A stretch of 64,000 nt of DNA from Streptomyces sp. CC228A (GTDB taxonomy: Bacteria; Actinomycetota; Actinomycetes; Streptomycetales; Streptomycetaceae), in the NCBI RefSeq assembly GCF_021390935.1, contig NZ_JAJPUI010000001.1, positions 124,001 to 188,000 on the forward strand, written 5' to 3'. How positions within the stretch are numbered: position 1 is the first letter of the stretch; each line of letters begins with the position of its first letter. The notes beneath the pieces were generated by a model, which saw nothing but the letters and a program-made list of their open reading frames with translations, was not told where the DNA came from and made no database searches. Below are positions 29,863 through 39,300 of the stretch, piece after piece. The position numbers and the translations under genes are program-made.

Positions 29863-30042
29863 GATGTGCTGCTGCTCCTGATCCCGATGATCCAGACCGT
29901 GTCCCAAGCTCTCGATCGCATCCTACGGCGCCGACCGCGAGCGTCCCTGTGGGAGGATCGAACCGGCGTTCGCGGCGCACCGGCAGCAACGCCGACCCCA
30001 GCAACACCCCGTGACACCGTCGCACCCACGAGGAGCGTGCCC

Positions 30043-31434
30043 ATGACCGCCGCCGACCCGATGGTCGATCCGCTCGCCGAGCCCGTCGCCGCCACCGTGG
30101 CGTCGCTGATGCCCCGCGCCAGGGCGGAACTCACCGAGCTGGTGGCGTTCCGGTCGGTCGCCGATCCGGCCGTCTTCCCGCGCAGCGAGTGCGAGGCGGC
30201 CGCGGCCTGGGTGGCGGACGCCCTGCGTGCGGAGGGCTTCACGGACGTCGCCCTCCTCGACACCCCGGACGGCAGCCAGTCGGTGTACGGCCATCTGCCC
30301 GGCCCGGCCGGCGCGCCCACCGTCCTGCTGTACGCGCACTACGACGTGCAGCCGCCGCTGGACGTCGCGGCCTGGGACAGTCCGCCGTTCGAGCTGACGG
30401 AGCGGAACGGCCGCTGGTACGGGCGCGGAGCCGCCGACTGCAAGGGCGGGTTCATCATGCACCTGCTCGCGCTGCGCGCCCTGAAGGCGAACGGCGGGGT
30501 GCCGGTCGGCGTCAAGGTGATCGTGGAGGGCTCGGAGGAGCAGGGCACCGGTGGCCTGGAGCGGTACGTCGAGGAGCACCCCGAGCTGCTGACCGCCGAC
30601 GCGATCGTGATCGGCGACACCGGGAACTTCCGGGCGGGCCTGCCGACGGTCACCTCGACGCTGCGCGGGATGACGATGCTGCGGGTCCAGGTGGACACGC
30701 TGGCGGGCAACCTGCACTCCGGGCAGTTCGGCGGCGCCGCGCCGGACGCGCTGGCCGCGCTCATCCGCGTACTGGACTCGCTGCGCGCGGAGGACGGTTC
30801 GACGACCGTCGACGGGCTGGCTGCGGACGCGGCCTGGGACGGACTCCAGTACGACGAGGAGGAGTTCCGCCGCGACGCGCGGGTCCTGGACGGTGTGGGT
30901 CTGATCGGCTCGGGCACGGTCGCGGACCGGCTGTGGGCACGGCCCGCCGTCACGGTCATCGGCATCGACTGCCCGCCGTGCGTCGGGGCCACCCCGTCCG
31001 TGCAGGCGTCCGCCCGCGCCCAGGTCAGCCTGCGGGTGCCGCCGGGGCAGGACGCGGCGGAGGCCACGAAGCTGCTCACGGCGCACCTCCAGGCGCACGC
31101 CCCGTGGGGCGCGCGGGTGACGGTGGAGCAGGTGGGGCAGGGCCAGCCCTTCCAGGCGGACGTGGCCAGCCCGGCGTACCGGGCGATGGGCGAGGCGCTG
31201 CGGGCGGCGTACCCGGGCCGGGAGATGCAGGCGGCGGGCATGGGCGGGTCGATCCCGCTGTGCAACACGCTGGCCGCGCTGTACCCGGAGGCGGAGATGC
31301 TGCTGATCGGGCTGAGCGAGCCGGAGGCCCAGATCCACGCGGTGAACGAGAGCGTGTCCCCGGACGAGTTGGAGCGCATGTCCGTGGCGGAGGCGCTGTT
31401 CCTGCTGCACTACGCGCGGTCGCGGCAGGACTGA
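30043..31434 (+). CDS. M20 family dipeptidase
   Basis: A 463-residue zinc-dependent peptidase. Metal and catalytic motifs: LLYAHYDVQPP (His and Asp), GRGAADCKGG (bridging Asp), VIVEGSEEQGTGGL (catalytic and metal Glu), IGDTGN (Asp), NLHSGQFGG (dimer domain His) and QIHAVNES (last metal His). These match the carnosinase-like/CNDP subgroup. ATG 30043 follows AGGAG at 30031. Acts in the cytoplasm on dipeptides, supplying amino acids. It is transcribed divergently from the flavoprotein gene. Confidence 0.93.
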   Translation: MTAADPMVDPLAEPVAATVASLMPRARAELTELVAFRSVADPAVFPRSECEAAAAWVADALRAEGFTDVALLDTPDGSQSVYGHLPGPAGAPTVLLYAHYDVQPPLDVAAWDSPPFELTERNGRWYGRGAADCKGGFIMHLLALRALKANGGVPVGVKVIVEGSEEQGTGGLERYVEEHPELLTADAIVIGDTGNFRAGLPTVTSTLRGMTMLRVQVDTLAGNLHSGQFGGAAPDALAALIRVLDSLRAEDGSTTVDGLAADAAWDGLQYDEEEFRRDARVLDGVGLIGSGTVADRLWARPAVTVIGIDCPPCVGATPSVQASARAQVSLRVPPGQDAAEATKLLTAHLQAHAPWGARVTVEQVGQGQPFQADVASPAYRAMGEALRAAYPGREMQAAGMGGSIPLCNTLAALYPEAEMLLIGLSEPEAQIHAVNESVSPDELERMSVAEALFLLHYARSRQD

Positions 31435-31449
31435 CGGACCCGGCCGCCC

Positions 31450-31490
31450 GCGGAGCGCCGCCTGCGGGCGCCCCGCGGGCGGCGCTCCGC
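31450..31490. terminator. Strong bidirectional hairpin
   Basis: A 19-bp stem (31450-31468 with 31472-31490) with a 3-base loop and one G-T pair lies between the convergent dipeptidase and Nudix genes. It is the strongest hairpin in this part of the window. Confidence 0.75.
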
Positions 31491-31653
31491 AGACCGCCCG
31501 TCGCCGGCCGGGCCCGTCCGCCCGCGCGGGTCGGCACGGGGACGGGGCCGCCCCAGCGCGGCAGCCTCCGTGCGCCGGGCACGCGGCCGTCCGGCGCAGG
31601 CGCGGCTTCCCCGGGCTCGGCGGGGCCCGCACCGGACCCCCGGCGGCAGGGCG

Positions 31654-32700
31654 CTACACCGGGCCGACCGGAACGCCCGCTTCCAGGTTCAGCACCGTGC
31701 CGCGCTCGCGCGCCCTGAGCGCCCAGCGCAGCCGTTCGTACCGTACGGGCGGCAGCATCCCGGCCGCCTCCTCCTCGCTCGCGAAGCGCCAGCCGCGCAG
31801 CTCGGAGCCGGGCAGCAGCACCCGGTCGGCCTGGGCGCTGGTGAGGCGTCCGCCGTCGAAGAGGAGGCGCAGCCCGCCGTAGCGGGGCGGGGCCGGCGGC
31901 TCCCAGTCGACGACCAGGAGCCGGGGCACGGCCCCGAGTTCCAGGCCGGTCTCCTCCGCGACCTCCCGCATCGCCGCCCGGGCCGGGGCCTCCCCGCGCT
32001 CGACGACCCCGCCCGGGAACTCCCAACCCGGCTTGTAGGTCGGGTCCACCAGCAGCACGCGGTCCTGCTCGTCGAAGAGCAGCACGCCCGCGGCGAGCGT
32101 CTCGCCGGTCGGCTCGGGGGTCTGCACGATGCCGCAGACGCCGGCCGCGCCGGTGCGCACCGCGTCGGCGATGGCCTTGGCCGTGGCCTCGGGGGTGAGG
32201 GAGCCGTTGTCGACGGCGTAGGCGTCGGCCGCCAGCCAGCCGTCGAGAGCGGCGCGGTACGGCGCGATGCGGTCCTCGGCCCGCCGGCACGCGCGGCCGG
32301 TTCCCGCCGGGTCGCCCGGGTCGTCCCGGCGGGCGGCGATGCGGGCGCGCAGGATCGTTTCGTCTTGGGTGAGGACGATATGGCGGACGGTGATCCGGCG
32401 GGCGGCGAGGCCGCCGAAGATCTCGTCGCGGTACTCCTGGCGCAGCACCGTCATCGGCACCACGAGCACCCCGCCCACCTCGGCGAGCACGGCCGCCGCG
32501 GCGTCCACGACCAGGCGCCGCCAGATCGGCAGGTCCTGGACGTCGTCGACCGCGGCGAGCCGCTCCGGTGGCAGCAGTCCCGGCAGGGCGGCACCGACCA
32601 GTTCCGGGTCGTACAGCGTGCTGTTCGGGATCAGGTCGACCAGTTCGCGTGCGGCACTGGTCTTGCCGGCACCGAACGCACCGTTGATCCAGACGATCAC
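31654..32700 (-). CDS. P-loop kinase-like / Nudix hydrolase fusion
   Basis: A 348-residue protein with two domains. Residues 1-175: AAA_33/chloramphenicol-phosphotransferase-like kinase with Walker A NGAFGAGKTS, LYDPELVG, and VLTQDETILRARI. Residues 195-348: Nudix hydrolase, ETLAAGVLLFDEQDRVLLVD, then PGGVVERGEAPARAAMREVAEETGLEL (full G-x5-E-x7-RE-x2-EE-x-G box). The GTG at 32700 (VIVWINGAF) has GAGGGGGA directly upstream. The pairing suggests linked phosphorylation and hydrolysis of a nucleotide-like compound, or ATP-driven control; substrate unknown. It converges on the dipeptidase. Confidence 0.88.
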   Translation of the reverse strand: MIVWINGAFGAGKTSAARELVDLIPNSTLYDPELVGAALPGLLPPERLAAVDDVQDLPIWRRLVVDAAAAVLAEVGGVLVVPMTVLRQEYRDEIFGGLAARRITVRHIVLTQDETILRARIAARRDDPGDPAGTGRACRRAEDRIAPYRAALDGWLAADAYAVDNGSLTPEATAKAIADAVRTGAAGVCGIVQTPEPTGETLAAGVLLFDEQDRVLLVDPTYKPGWEFPGGVVERGEAPARAAMREVAEETGLELGAVPRLLVVDWEPPAPPRYGGLRLLFDGGRLTSAQADRVLLPGSELRGWRFASEEEAAGMLPPVRYERLRWALRARERGTVLNLEAGVPVGPV

Positions 32701-32912
32701 GGTTCCCCCTCTTCCGTAGGCCCCGTCGGCCCCCTGTGGATTGCCCGCAACACCCTGCCACGGAAACCCGTCACGGCCGGGTGCGTGGCCGCAACGCTCC
32801 GGGCACCACCGCTTTGCGCACCGGGGGCGCGGACGCGTACGGCCGGTGCAGCCCCGTCTCGTTGGCCGAAACGCTGCTGCGGTGCGCGGCCGGCGCCGGC
32901 AGGGGCAGGAGG

Positions 32913-33944
32913 TCACCGGGGGGCGAGGACGATCCAGACCGGGCCGGGTGCGAAGGGGAGCGGTTCGCCGGATTCCCTGGTGAACGTGGTTCCGTCGGCG
33001 GCGGAGGGGCGGCTCCAGCGGGCGTCGTAGCTCTTCCCGTCCCGCAGGACGACGGCACTGCCCGAGCCGACGGTCTCCGTGTACGGGGTGACGTTCCCGC
33101 CACGGTCCTCGTAGGCGGACGGGCGGACGGTGACGTGCTGCACGACGACGGTGGGTGCGCCGACGCGCTCCCCGCCGGTGGTCCGCGCGGCGGTGCCGTC
33201 CATGCTGACGAGCCACCGCTTCTCGGCGGCGGACCAGGTGAATCCGTACTCCGCCGCCGGGAAGTCGACGGCGTACGACTCCGCGGAGCGGCCGCCTTCG
33301 GGGGCGCCGCCGAACCGGAATCCGATGTCCTGCGGCCGGTCGGCGCCGGGTGCGGCGGCGAGGGCCTTCCCGGGCACCACGTACAGGTTGTGCGGGGCCG
33401 GCCGGGAGGAGTCCCGGACGTACGCGGTCGGCGCGTCCTCCGGCGGCAGCGGCAGCAGCGGGGCGTCCTCGATGAGCGGCTTGAGTGCGCTCTGCACGCC
33501 GGAGTAGGCGAGCGCGGGCCGGCCGAACTGGCGCAGCAGCTCCACGTCCGACTCCCGGGCGCTGCGCACCGGCCCCACCCGGGGCGGGTCCTGCGACGAG
33601 TACACGGCGAGCAGCCGGGTCAGACCGCCCTCGACCTGTTCGACGTACACGAGGTCGGCGGCGTCCAGGCCGGTGTGGGGCCGTGCGGGCCGCACGTTGT
33701 CGATCTTCACGGCGAGGACCGGCCCGAGACGCCCGGGCAGCCCCGTGAACGGGGAGACCCCGGCTGGGGTCGTCGCCGTCTCGGGCGTGGCGGTGGGCGC
33801 GGCCGTGTCCTGCGGACTCGTGGGTGTACGGGACGGCTCGTCGGTCGTGGTGCACCCCGCGAGTCCCAGGACGAGCGCCATCACCAGGGCGGTCACCGCG
33901 GCGGTGACGAGCCCCAGTGGTCCGCGCGTACCCCGTGCAGCCAT
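32913..33944 (-). CDS. DUF3048 domain lipoprotein (YerB-like)
   Basis: A 343-residue exported lipoprotein. Signal peptide: Arg near the start, hydrophobic AAVTALVMALVLGLAGC with lipobox LAGC (Cys about residue 29). The mature part begins with a Thr/Pro/Ala linker, then DUF3048: SPFTGLPGR, VKIDNVRPARPHTGLDAADLVYVEQVEGGLTR in order, GPVRSARESDVELL, and the C-terminal GDRERGG-like region WIVLAP. The family is related to YerB and has no firm function. Start ATG 33944; a GTG lies at 33953. Lnt encoded at 3082-4947 would complete its acylation. Confidence 0.9.
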   Translation of the reverse strand: MAARGTRGPLGLVTAAVTALVMALVLGLAGCTTTDEPSRTPTSPQDTAAPTATPETATTPAGVSPFTGLPGRLGPVLAVKIDNVRPARPHTGLDAADLVYVEQVEGGLTRLLAVYSSQDPPRVGPVRSARESDVELLRQFGRPALAYSGVQSALKPLIEDAPLLPLPPEDAPTAYVRDSSRPAPHNLYVVPGKALAAAPGADRPQDIGFRFGGAPEGGRSAESYAVDFPAAEYGFTWSAAEKRWLVSMDGTAARTTGGERVGAPTVVVQHVTVRPSAYEDRGGNVTPYTETVGSGSAVVLRDGKSYDARWSRPSAADGTTFTRESGEPLPFAPGPVWIVLAPR

Positions 33945-34140
33945 CCGAGTGACTCCCACGTCCAGTGCACCACGCACCCGCACACGTCGCACGGTGTGCG
34001 CCGCCGTGCCGGGAGGGGTGCACGGTGAAGCCCCGGCGCGGGTGGTCCGGGTGGCGGGCGTTGGCGGGGGTGGCGGAGATGGCAGGCGTGGCAGAGGTGA
34101 CGGGCGCCGCAAAGGGTGGCGGAGGTTCGCGGAGGTGGCG

Positions 34141-34404
34141 GGCGCGGCAGGAGTTGGCGAGCGTGGCAGAGGTGACGGGCACAGCAGGGATTGGCGGAGG
34201 TGGCGGGCACGGCAGAGGTGACGCGCGGCAGGGGGCGGCCAGCCTGGCGGGGGTGGGCGGGCGCGGCAGGAGTTGGCGAGCGTGGCAGAGGTGACGGGCA
34301 CAGCAGGGATTGGCGGAGGTGGCGGGCACGGCAGAGGTGACGCGCGGCAGGGGGCGGCCAGCCTGGCGGGGGTGGGCGGGCGCGGCAGGAGTTGGCGAGC
34401 GTGG
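34141..34404. repeat. 119-bp tandem repeat
   Basis: Copy 1 (34141-34259) and copy 2 (34260-34378) are identical; copy 3 is partial (34379-34404). Each copy contains shorter GGTGGCGGGC/GGCAGAGGTGACG sub-repeats, and diverged copies extend upstream to about 34040. The unit is not a multiple of three and no plausible gene covers it. It fills most of the 715-base gap between the lipoprotein and PemK-like genes. Confidence 0.92.
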
Positions 34405-34659
34405 CGGGCGGCGGCGGAGTACGACGGCCCGGCAGCCGGAGGACGCGGCGCGTGGAGCCGTGCCAGGGCCGCCGCCGCACCCGCCCGTCAGGGCCGGCAC
34501 GCTCGCCGCCACCGCGGCACGCGGTCCGGGTCCGGCCCGCCTCGACGCCCCGCACCGAGCGGTCGGGGCCGCCGGTCGGGCGGCCGGCACCGCACAGCCG
34601 GTTCGGGGCCGGCCCGCGCGCCGCCTCACGGCGGCCCGCGCCGGCCGTGCGCCATGGCA

Positions 34660-35358
34660 TCAGTCCGGACGGCGCCGCCGCAGCTCCCGCCACACGGCGG
34701 GCGGACACGGGCCCTGCGGGCGGTCCTTGAGGAAGTTGCGGTACGGCACGCGGCGAGGCGGAAGCCCGACCTCCACCCAGTGGCCCTTGCCGGACACGCG
34801 GTCCCAGTCGGCGTTGGGAAGCCAGACGAAGCCGGAGCGCCCGTCCTTGTTCTGCGACGTGATCTGGAGGACCTCGGCATACCCCCACCGGCGGCTCAGC
34901 ACCACGCAGTAGTGCCGGGCGCACTCGTCGCGCTCGCGGAACGGCACCAGGGCCAGCCACACCTCCCCCGGCAGCGGTCTGCCCCGCTCCGACCGGCGTA
35001 CGGCGACGCGGAAGGCGAACGCGGTGATCCCGGCGGCGAGGCTCTCCAGCGTCGCGCCCCGCGTCCAGTCGTCGGTTCCCACGGCGTGCCGCACCCAGAG
35101 CGCCACCGCCGTGGACACGGCCAGCAGCGCCGCCGCCCGGGCGAGGACCACCCACCAGCGGCCCGCTCTGCGGCGGCCGGCCGTCAGGGCCATGACCACG
35201 GCGGTGGCCGCGGCGAGTCCGACGGAGGCAGCCCACACCTCGGGCCCGGCCTGCTGCGGCGGAGTCTGCGCGGCCATCAGGTCGGTGACGGTGATCGGAC
35301 TCACGAGGAGCTTGCCGACGAGGCCCACGATCAGCAGGACGAACAGGCAACCCCACAC
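34660..35358 (-). CDS. Membrane-anchored PemK/MazF-like protein
   Basis: A 232-residue protein. Residues 1-105 hold about three hydrophobic segments (LFVLLIVGLVGKLLV, VWAASVGLAAATAVVMAL, VLARAAALLAVSTAVALWV). Residues 128-225 look like a PemK/MazF-type beta-barrel: LPGEVWLALVPFRERDE, then RHYCVVLSRRWGYAEVLQIT, then GFVWLPNADWDRVSGKGHWVEVG and RRVPYRNF, comparable with the GDIW-PF-KRPALVLS order of PemK. Assignment is by pattern only, and whether it has RNase activity is unknown. It is encoded 15 bases after a lipoprotein gene on the same strand, so the two form an operon. No antitoxin gene is adjacent. Confidence 0.6.
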   Translation of the reverse strand: MWGCLFVLLIVGLVGKLLVSPITVTDLMAAQTPPQQAGPEVWAASVGLAAATAVVMALTAGRRRAGRWWVVLARAAALLAVSTAVALWVRHAVGTDDWTRGATLESLAAGITAFAFRVAVRRSERGRPLPGEVWLALVPFRERDECARHYCVVLSRRWGYAEVLQITSQNKDGRSGFVWLPNADWDRVSGKGHWVEVGLPPRRVPYRNFLKDRPQGPCPPAVWRELRRRRPD

Positions 35359-35373
35359 GGGCGGCCCCCTCCC

Positions 35374-36176
35374 TCAGTCCGTGGCCGCCTGCAGCTTCAT
35401 GACCTGCTGGACCAGCACGGGCGTCGGGACCGGCACGTCGCCGCCCTTCCCCGAGGTGGCCACGAAGCGGAGCAGGTGGGGGCCTCGGCGGACGACGGTG
35501 TACGTCGAGGGGACGCCGCGGCCGGCGGTGTGGAAGGACACCGCCTCCTCTCCGATGTCGGGCGTGTCGCGCGGACTCACCGTGATGGTGCCGCGCCCGT
35601 CGCCGGTGTAGCCGTTCCCGCAGGCGCGCACGGCCCCCCGCAGCCCTTCCATGATCTTCCGCGCGTCCTCCTCGGCGAACTCGGCGAGGGTGATCTGCGT
35701 GCCCGTGCCCAGGTGTTCGCCCCGGGACGCCAGCGCATGGCGCCGCTCCAGGGCGCGCGGCGCCGGGGCGTACGTCTCGCGGCGCAGGTCGGCCACCGGC
35801 CGACAGGCGTCCGGCCGGATGGCGCCGGACGGCGTGTCGCGGACCTTTCCGGGGACGTCGGTGATCTGGAACTCCGCCAGGTCGCCGTTCGCCAGGACGA
35901 CCGCCGCCAGGTCCGCGGTGCCTCCGCCCGCACCCGTGCTCGGCGGAGCTGCCCGCGTCGGCGGCGCGGTGTCATCCGGTGGTGCCGGATCGCCGGTCGC
36001 GGGGACGCCGTCGGCCGGGCGGACGGTCCGGCCGTCTCCCGCACGGTGTCCTCCGGGGCTTCGCCGGACGCGCCCGCGCATCCCGCCGCCAGCAGTGCCA
36101 CCGCCATGGCCAGGGGCACAGGCGCCGCCACGCGCTGCCGTGCGGCAGCCGCCCTGCCGCGGTCTCGGTCGGTCAT
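35374..36176 (-). pseudogene. Lipoprotein of unknown function (one frame break)
   Basis: About 267 residues. Signal peptide with lipobox: VPLAMAVALLAAGCAG, Cys about residue 33. A Pro/Asp/Thr linker follows, then a conserved-looking domain: DLAEFQITDVPGKVRD, ACRPVADLRRETYAPAPRA, ITLAEFAEEDARKIMEGLRGAVRAC, then VVRRGPHLLRFVATSG. Two cysteines (ACRP and RACG) could form a disulfide. The frames join with one lost base in GGCCGGGC at 36013-36020, giving PSARADGVPATGDPAPPD. It is the first gene of a unit with the PemK-like membrane protein. Confidence 0.7.
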
Positions 36177-36324
36177 CGGTCGTCGCTCCCCCGGGTCCCC
36201 AGCGGCGTGCGCCGCCTGTGCGGCACCAGACGCTCCCACCCGGACCCCGGCGCAGGCATCCGTGAAACTACGCAAACACGTGAAGCCACCAGGGAGTTCA
36301 CGGGGGCGCTATAGGTTGGGCCCC

Positions 36325-39300
36325 ATGGGAGCTGCGGAGTCGTGGGCGGAGGCGGGCGCGCTGCCCGCCGAGCTGACGCCCTTCGTCGGCAGACGGGACG
36401 AGACGGACGCGGTCAGGCACCTGCTCTCCGCGTCCCGCCTGGTGACGGTGACGGGCGTGGGCGGGGTGGGCATGACGCGGTTGGCGTACCAGGTGGGCGC
36501 CGGGCTGCGCCGCGCCTTCCCCGACGGCGTCCGCCTGGTCGAACTCGCGAGCCTGCGCGACCCGGGGCTGCTGCCGGAGACGGTGGCCGCGGCGGTCGGC
36601 CTGCGCGGGCGGCGCACCCGTCTCACGCTCGACAGCGTCGCGGCGCACGTGCGGAAACGGCACATGCTGCTGGTCGTGGACAACTGCGAGCACCTGGCGG
36701 ACGCGTGCGTGCCGGTGCTCGACGCGCTGCTGCGCGCGGCGCCGCGCCTGCGGGTGCTGGCGACCAGCCGGCACGTCCTCGGCATCACGGGCGAGCAGAC
36801 GTTCTTCCTGGAGCCGATGCCAGGACCGCGCTGGGGCCGCGCAACGGCGCCGGGGACGGGTGCGGGTCCGGTTCCGCAACCGGCGCCGCACCCCGCGCAG
36901 GACGCGGCGGCCGGGCCTCCCCCGGCACGGCGAGCCCCCTGGGCCCCCGGACGTCGGCGCCTCCCCGACCGGACACCGCGCCACCCCCGGCAGCGGGCCC
37001 GCCCGCGCTCCCCGACCGGGCACGGCGCCGCCTCCCGAACCGGACGCGACCGAGCTCCGGAAGCCGTCCGCGGCGAAGCAGCAGGAGCGGCCCGCGGCGA
37101 AGCTCCGCGAACGGTCCGCCGGGACGCTCCAAGCGCCGGACGAGGCGCGGGCAGCGCCCCCGGGCGCGACAGCACCGGCCCCGCACGCGCCGGGGCACGG
37201 ACGCCCCGCGGCGGCGCCGCACCGGCCCCCGGCCGGCGCAGGGGACGGCGAGGCGGCGCCGGCCGCCGCCCCTCGGCCGCTCCGGGGCACGACGGGCCTG
37301 CGCCGACCCGGCACGCGGCGGATTCCGGGCCTGCGCCGACCCTGCACTCGGCGGATTCCGGGCCTGCGCCGACCGGCTGCGGGGAGGCTTCCGGGCCCCC
37401 GCAAACCCGGCACGAGGCGCGGCCCGAGCGCGCCGCGACAGCACCGGCGCAGCCCGCCACGGCGGCGGCCCAGCGGTTGCGGGACCGGAGCGGGGAGCCG
37501 CCGCCCGCGGCCCCGGACAGCGGGCCTTGGCCGCACCCCTTCGGCGGCGGGGCGGCCACCGCCCCGCCGCCGCTGTCCGCCAAGGAGGCGCTGCGGTACG
37601 AGTCGGTCGTCCTCTTCGCCCAGCGGGCCGCCGCGGTCCTGCCCGGCTTCCGGGTCAGCGACGGCAACGCCGCGGCCGTGGCCGATCTGGTGCACCGCCT
37701 GGACGGCCTGCCGCTCGCGCTCGAACTGGCCGCCGCCCGCATGCGGACACTCACGCTGAGGGAGATCATCGAGCGGCTCGACGACCGGTTCGCCCTGCTC
37801 ACCGGTGGCAGCCGCGCCGCGCTCCCCCGCCAGCGGGCCTTGCGGGAGCTGATGGACTGGAGCCACGACCTCTGCTCCGACCGGGAGCGCGTCCTGTGGG
37901 CGCGGGCGTCCGTCTTCGCCGGCGGTTTCGGCCTGGAGGCCGCCGAAGAGGTCTGCGCAGGGCCGGGGCTGCCCCGCCCCGCCGTGGTCGACGCGGTGCA
38001 CGGCCTGGTGGAGAAGTCGGTCCTCGTGCGGCACGAGCAGCACGGCCGGGCCCGCTTCCGGATGCTGGAGACGGTCCGGGCGTACGGGCAGGAGCGGCTC
38101 GCCGAGACCGCCGAGACGGTCCGGCTGCGCCGGAACCACCGGGACCACTGCCTGGAGCTGGCGCGGCGGGCGGAGGGTGCCTGGTTCGGTCCCGAGCAGG
38201 TCGCCTGGTTCGCCCGGCTGCACGGCGAGCACGCCAACCTGCGGGCGGCGCTGGACTTCTGCCTGCGCACACCGGGCGAGGCGGCCGCCGGCCTGGCCCT
38301 GGCCTCGCTGCCGCGGCACTACTGGATCAGCCAGGGCGGCCTCGGCGAGGGGCGCCGCTGGCTGGCCCGCCTGCTGGAAGCGGGCCCGGGCCGGGGAGCC
38401 GCACACGTGACGGCGATGGGCGCGTACCTGTACCTGGGGCTGATGCAGGGCGCGGTCGTCGAGTCGGTGCCCGCGATCGACGCGTACGAGGCGGAGGCCG
38501 AACGGATCGGGGACGCCTCCGGCCTGGCGTGGGCGCTGCACCACCGGGCGCTGGCGGCCGCGTTCCGCGGGGATCTGGCCGTCGCCGCGGGCCTCCTGGG
38601 GGAGGCCGCGGCCCGCCACCGGGGCGGCGGCGACCTCGCCGGGGCCATGGAGTGCACCTTCAAGCACGCGATCGTGCTGACCATGCTGGGCCACACGGAC
38701 CGCGCTCTCGCCCTGTGCCGGGAGTGCCGGACCGTCACCTCGGCGCACGGGGAGACGTGGATCAGGGCCGACGCGCTCTTCGCCGAGTCCCTCATCCGGT
38801 GGGAGACCGGGGACCGCGGGGCGGCCGCCCTGCTGGCACGGCAGGCGATCCGGCTGCTGCGGCCGCTCGGCGATCTGTGGGGCATCGCCCTGTGCGTGGA
38901 GATCCTGGCGTGGAGCGCCGCGTCCGACGGCGGGACGCGGCGGGCGGCTTGCCTGCTGGGCGTCCTGCGGTCCCTGTGGGAGGCCATCGGCGGCGCGCTG
39001 TTCGCCGCGCCGTTCATGGCGGTGTCGCACGAGCGGTGCGAGCGGGAGACGCGGGCGGCGCTGCCGGCAGCCGACTTCGAGCGGATGCTGCGCCACGGTG
39101 CGGGTCTCGGTTTCGACGAGGCGCTCGCGTACGTCTTGGAGGAGCCGTCGGCCCGGCTGCCGGACGCCGCGCGTGACACCCCGCCGCGCACCCCCGGGCA
39201 CACGGCGCGGGCCACCGCCGCGGCCCCGGCCCCGCGCACCGGCGGGCGTACGGCCGGGTCCGCGGGGCCGTACTCCGGAACGGAGCTGACGCGGCGGGAG

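Noticed and set aside
29935..29975. Second T-loop-like phrase (GGTTCGATCC on the minus strand)
   Set aside because: The flanking five bases on each side do not pair and no clover-leaf is possible.
34040..34404. Protein of Pro/Arg/Ala repeats on the minus strand over the 119-bp repeat
   Set aside because: The unit is not a multiple of three, so each copy shifts the frame, and no start or domain is visible.
37280..37395. Separate gene in the +1 frame within the NB-ARC insert
   Set aside because: The natural-looking frame has no own start site or stop of suitable position and fits better as part of the same protein read through two base errors.
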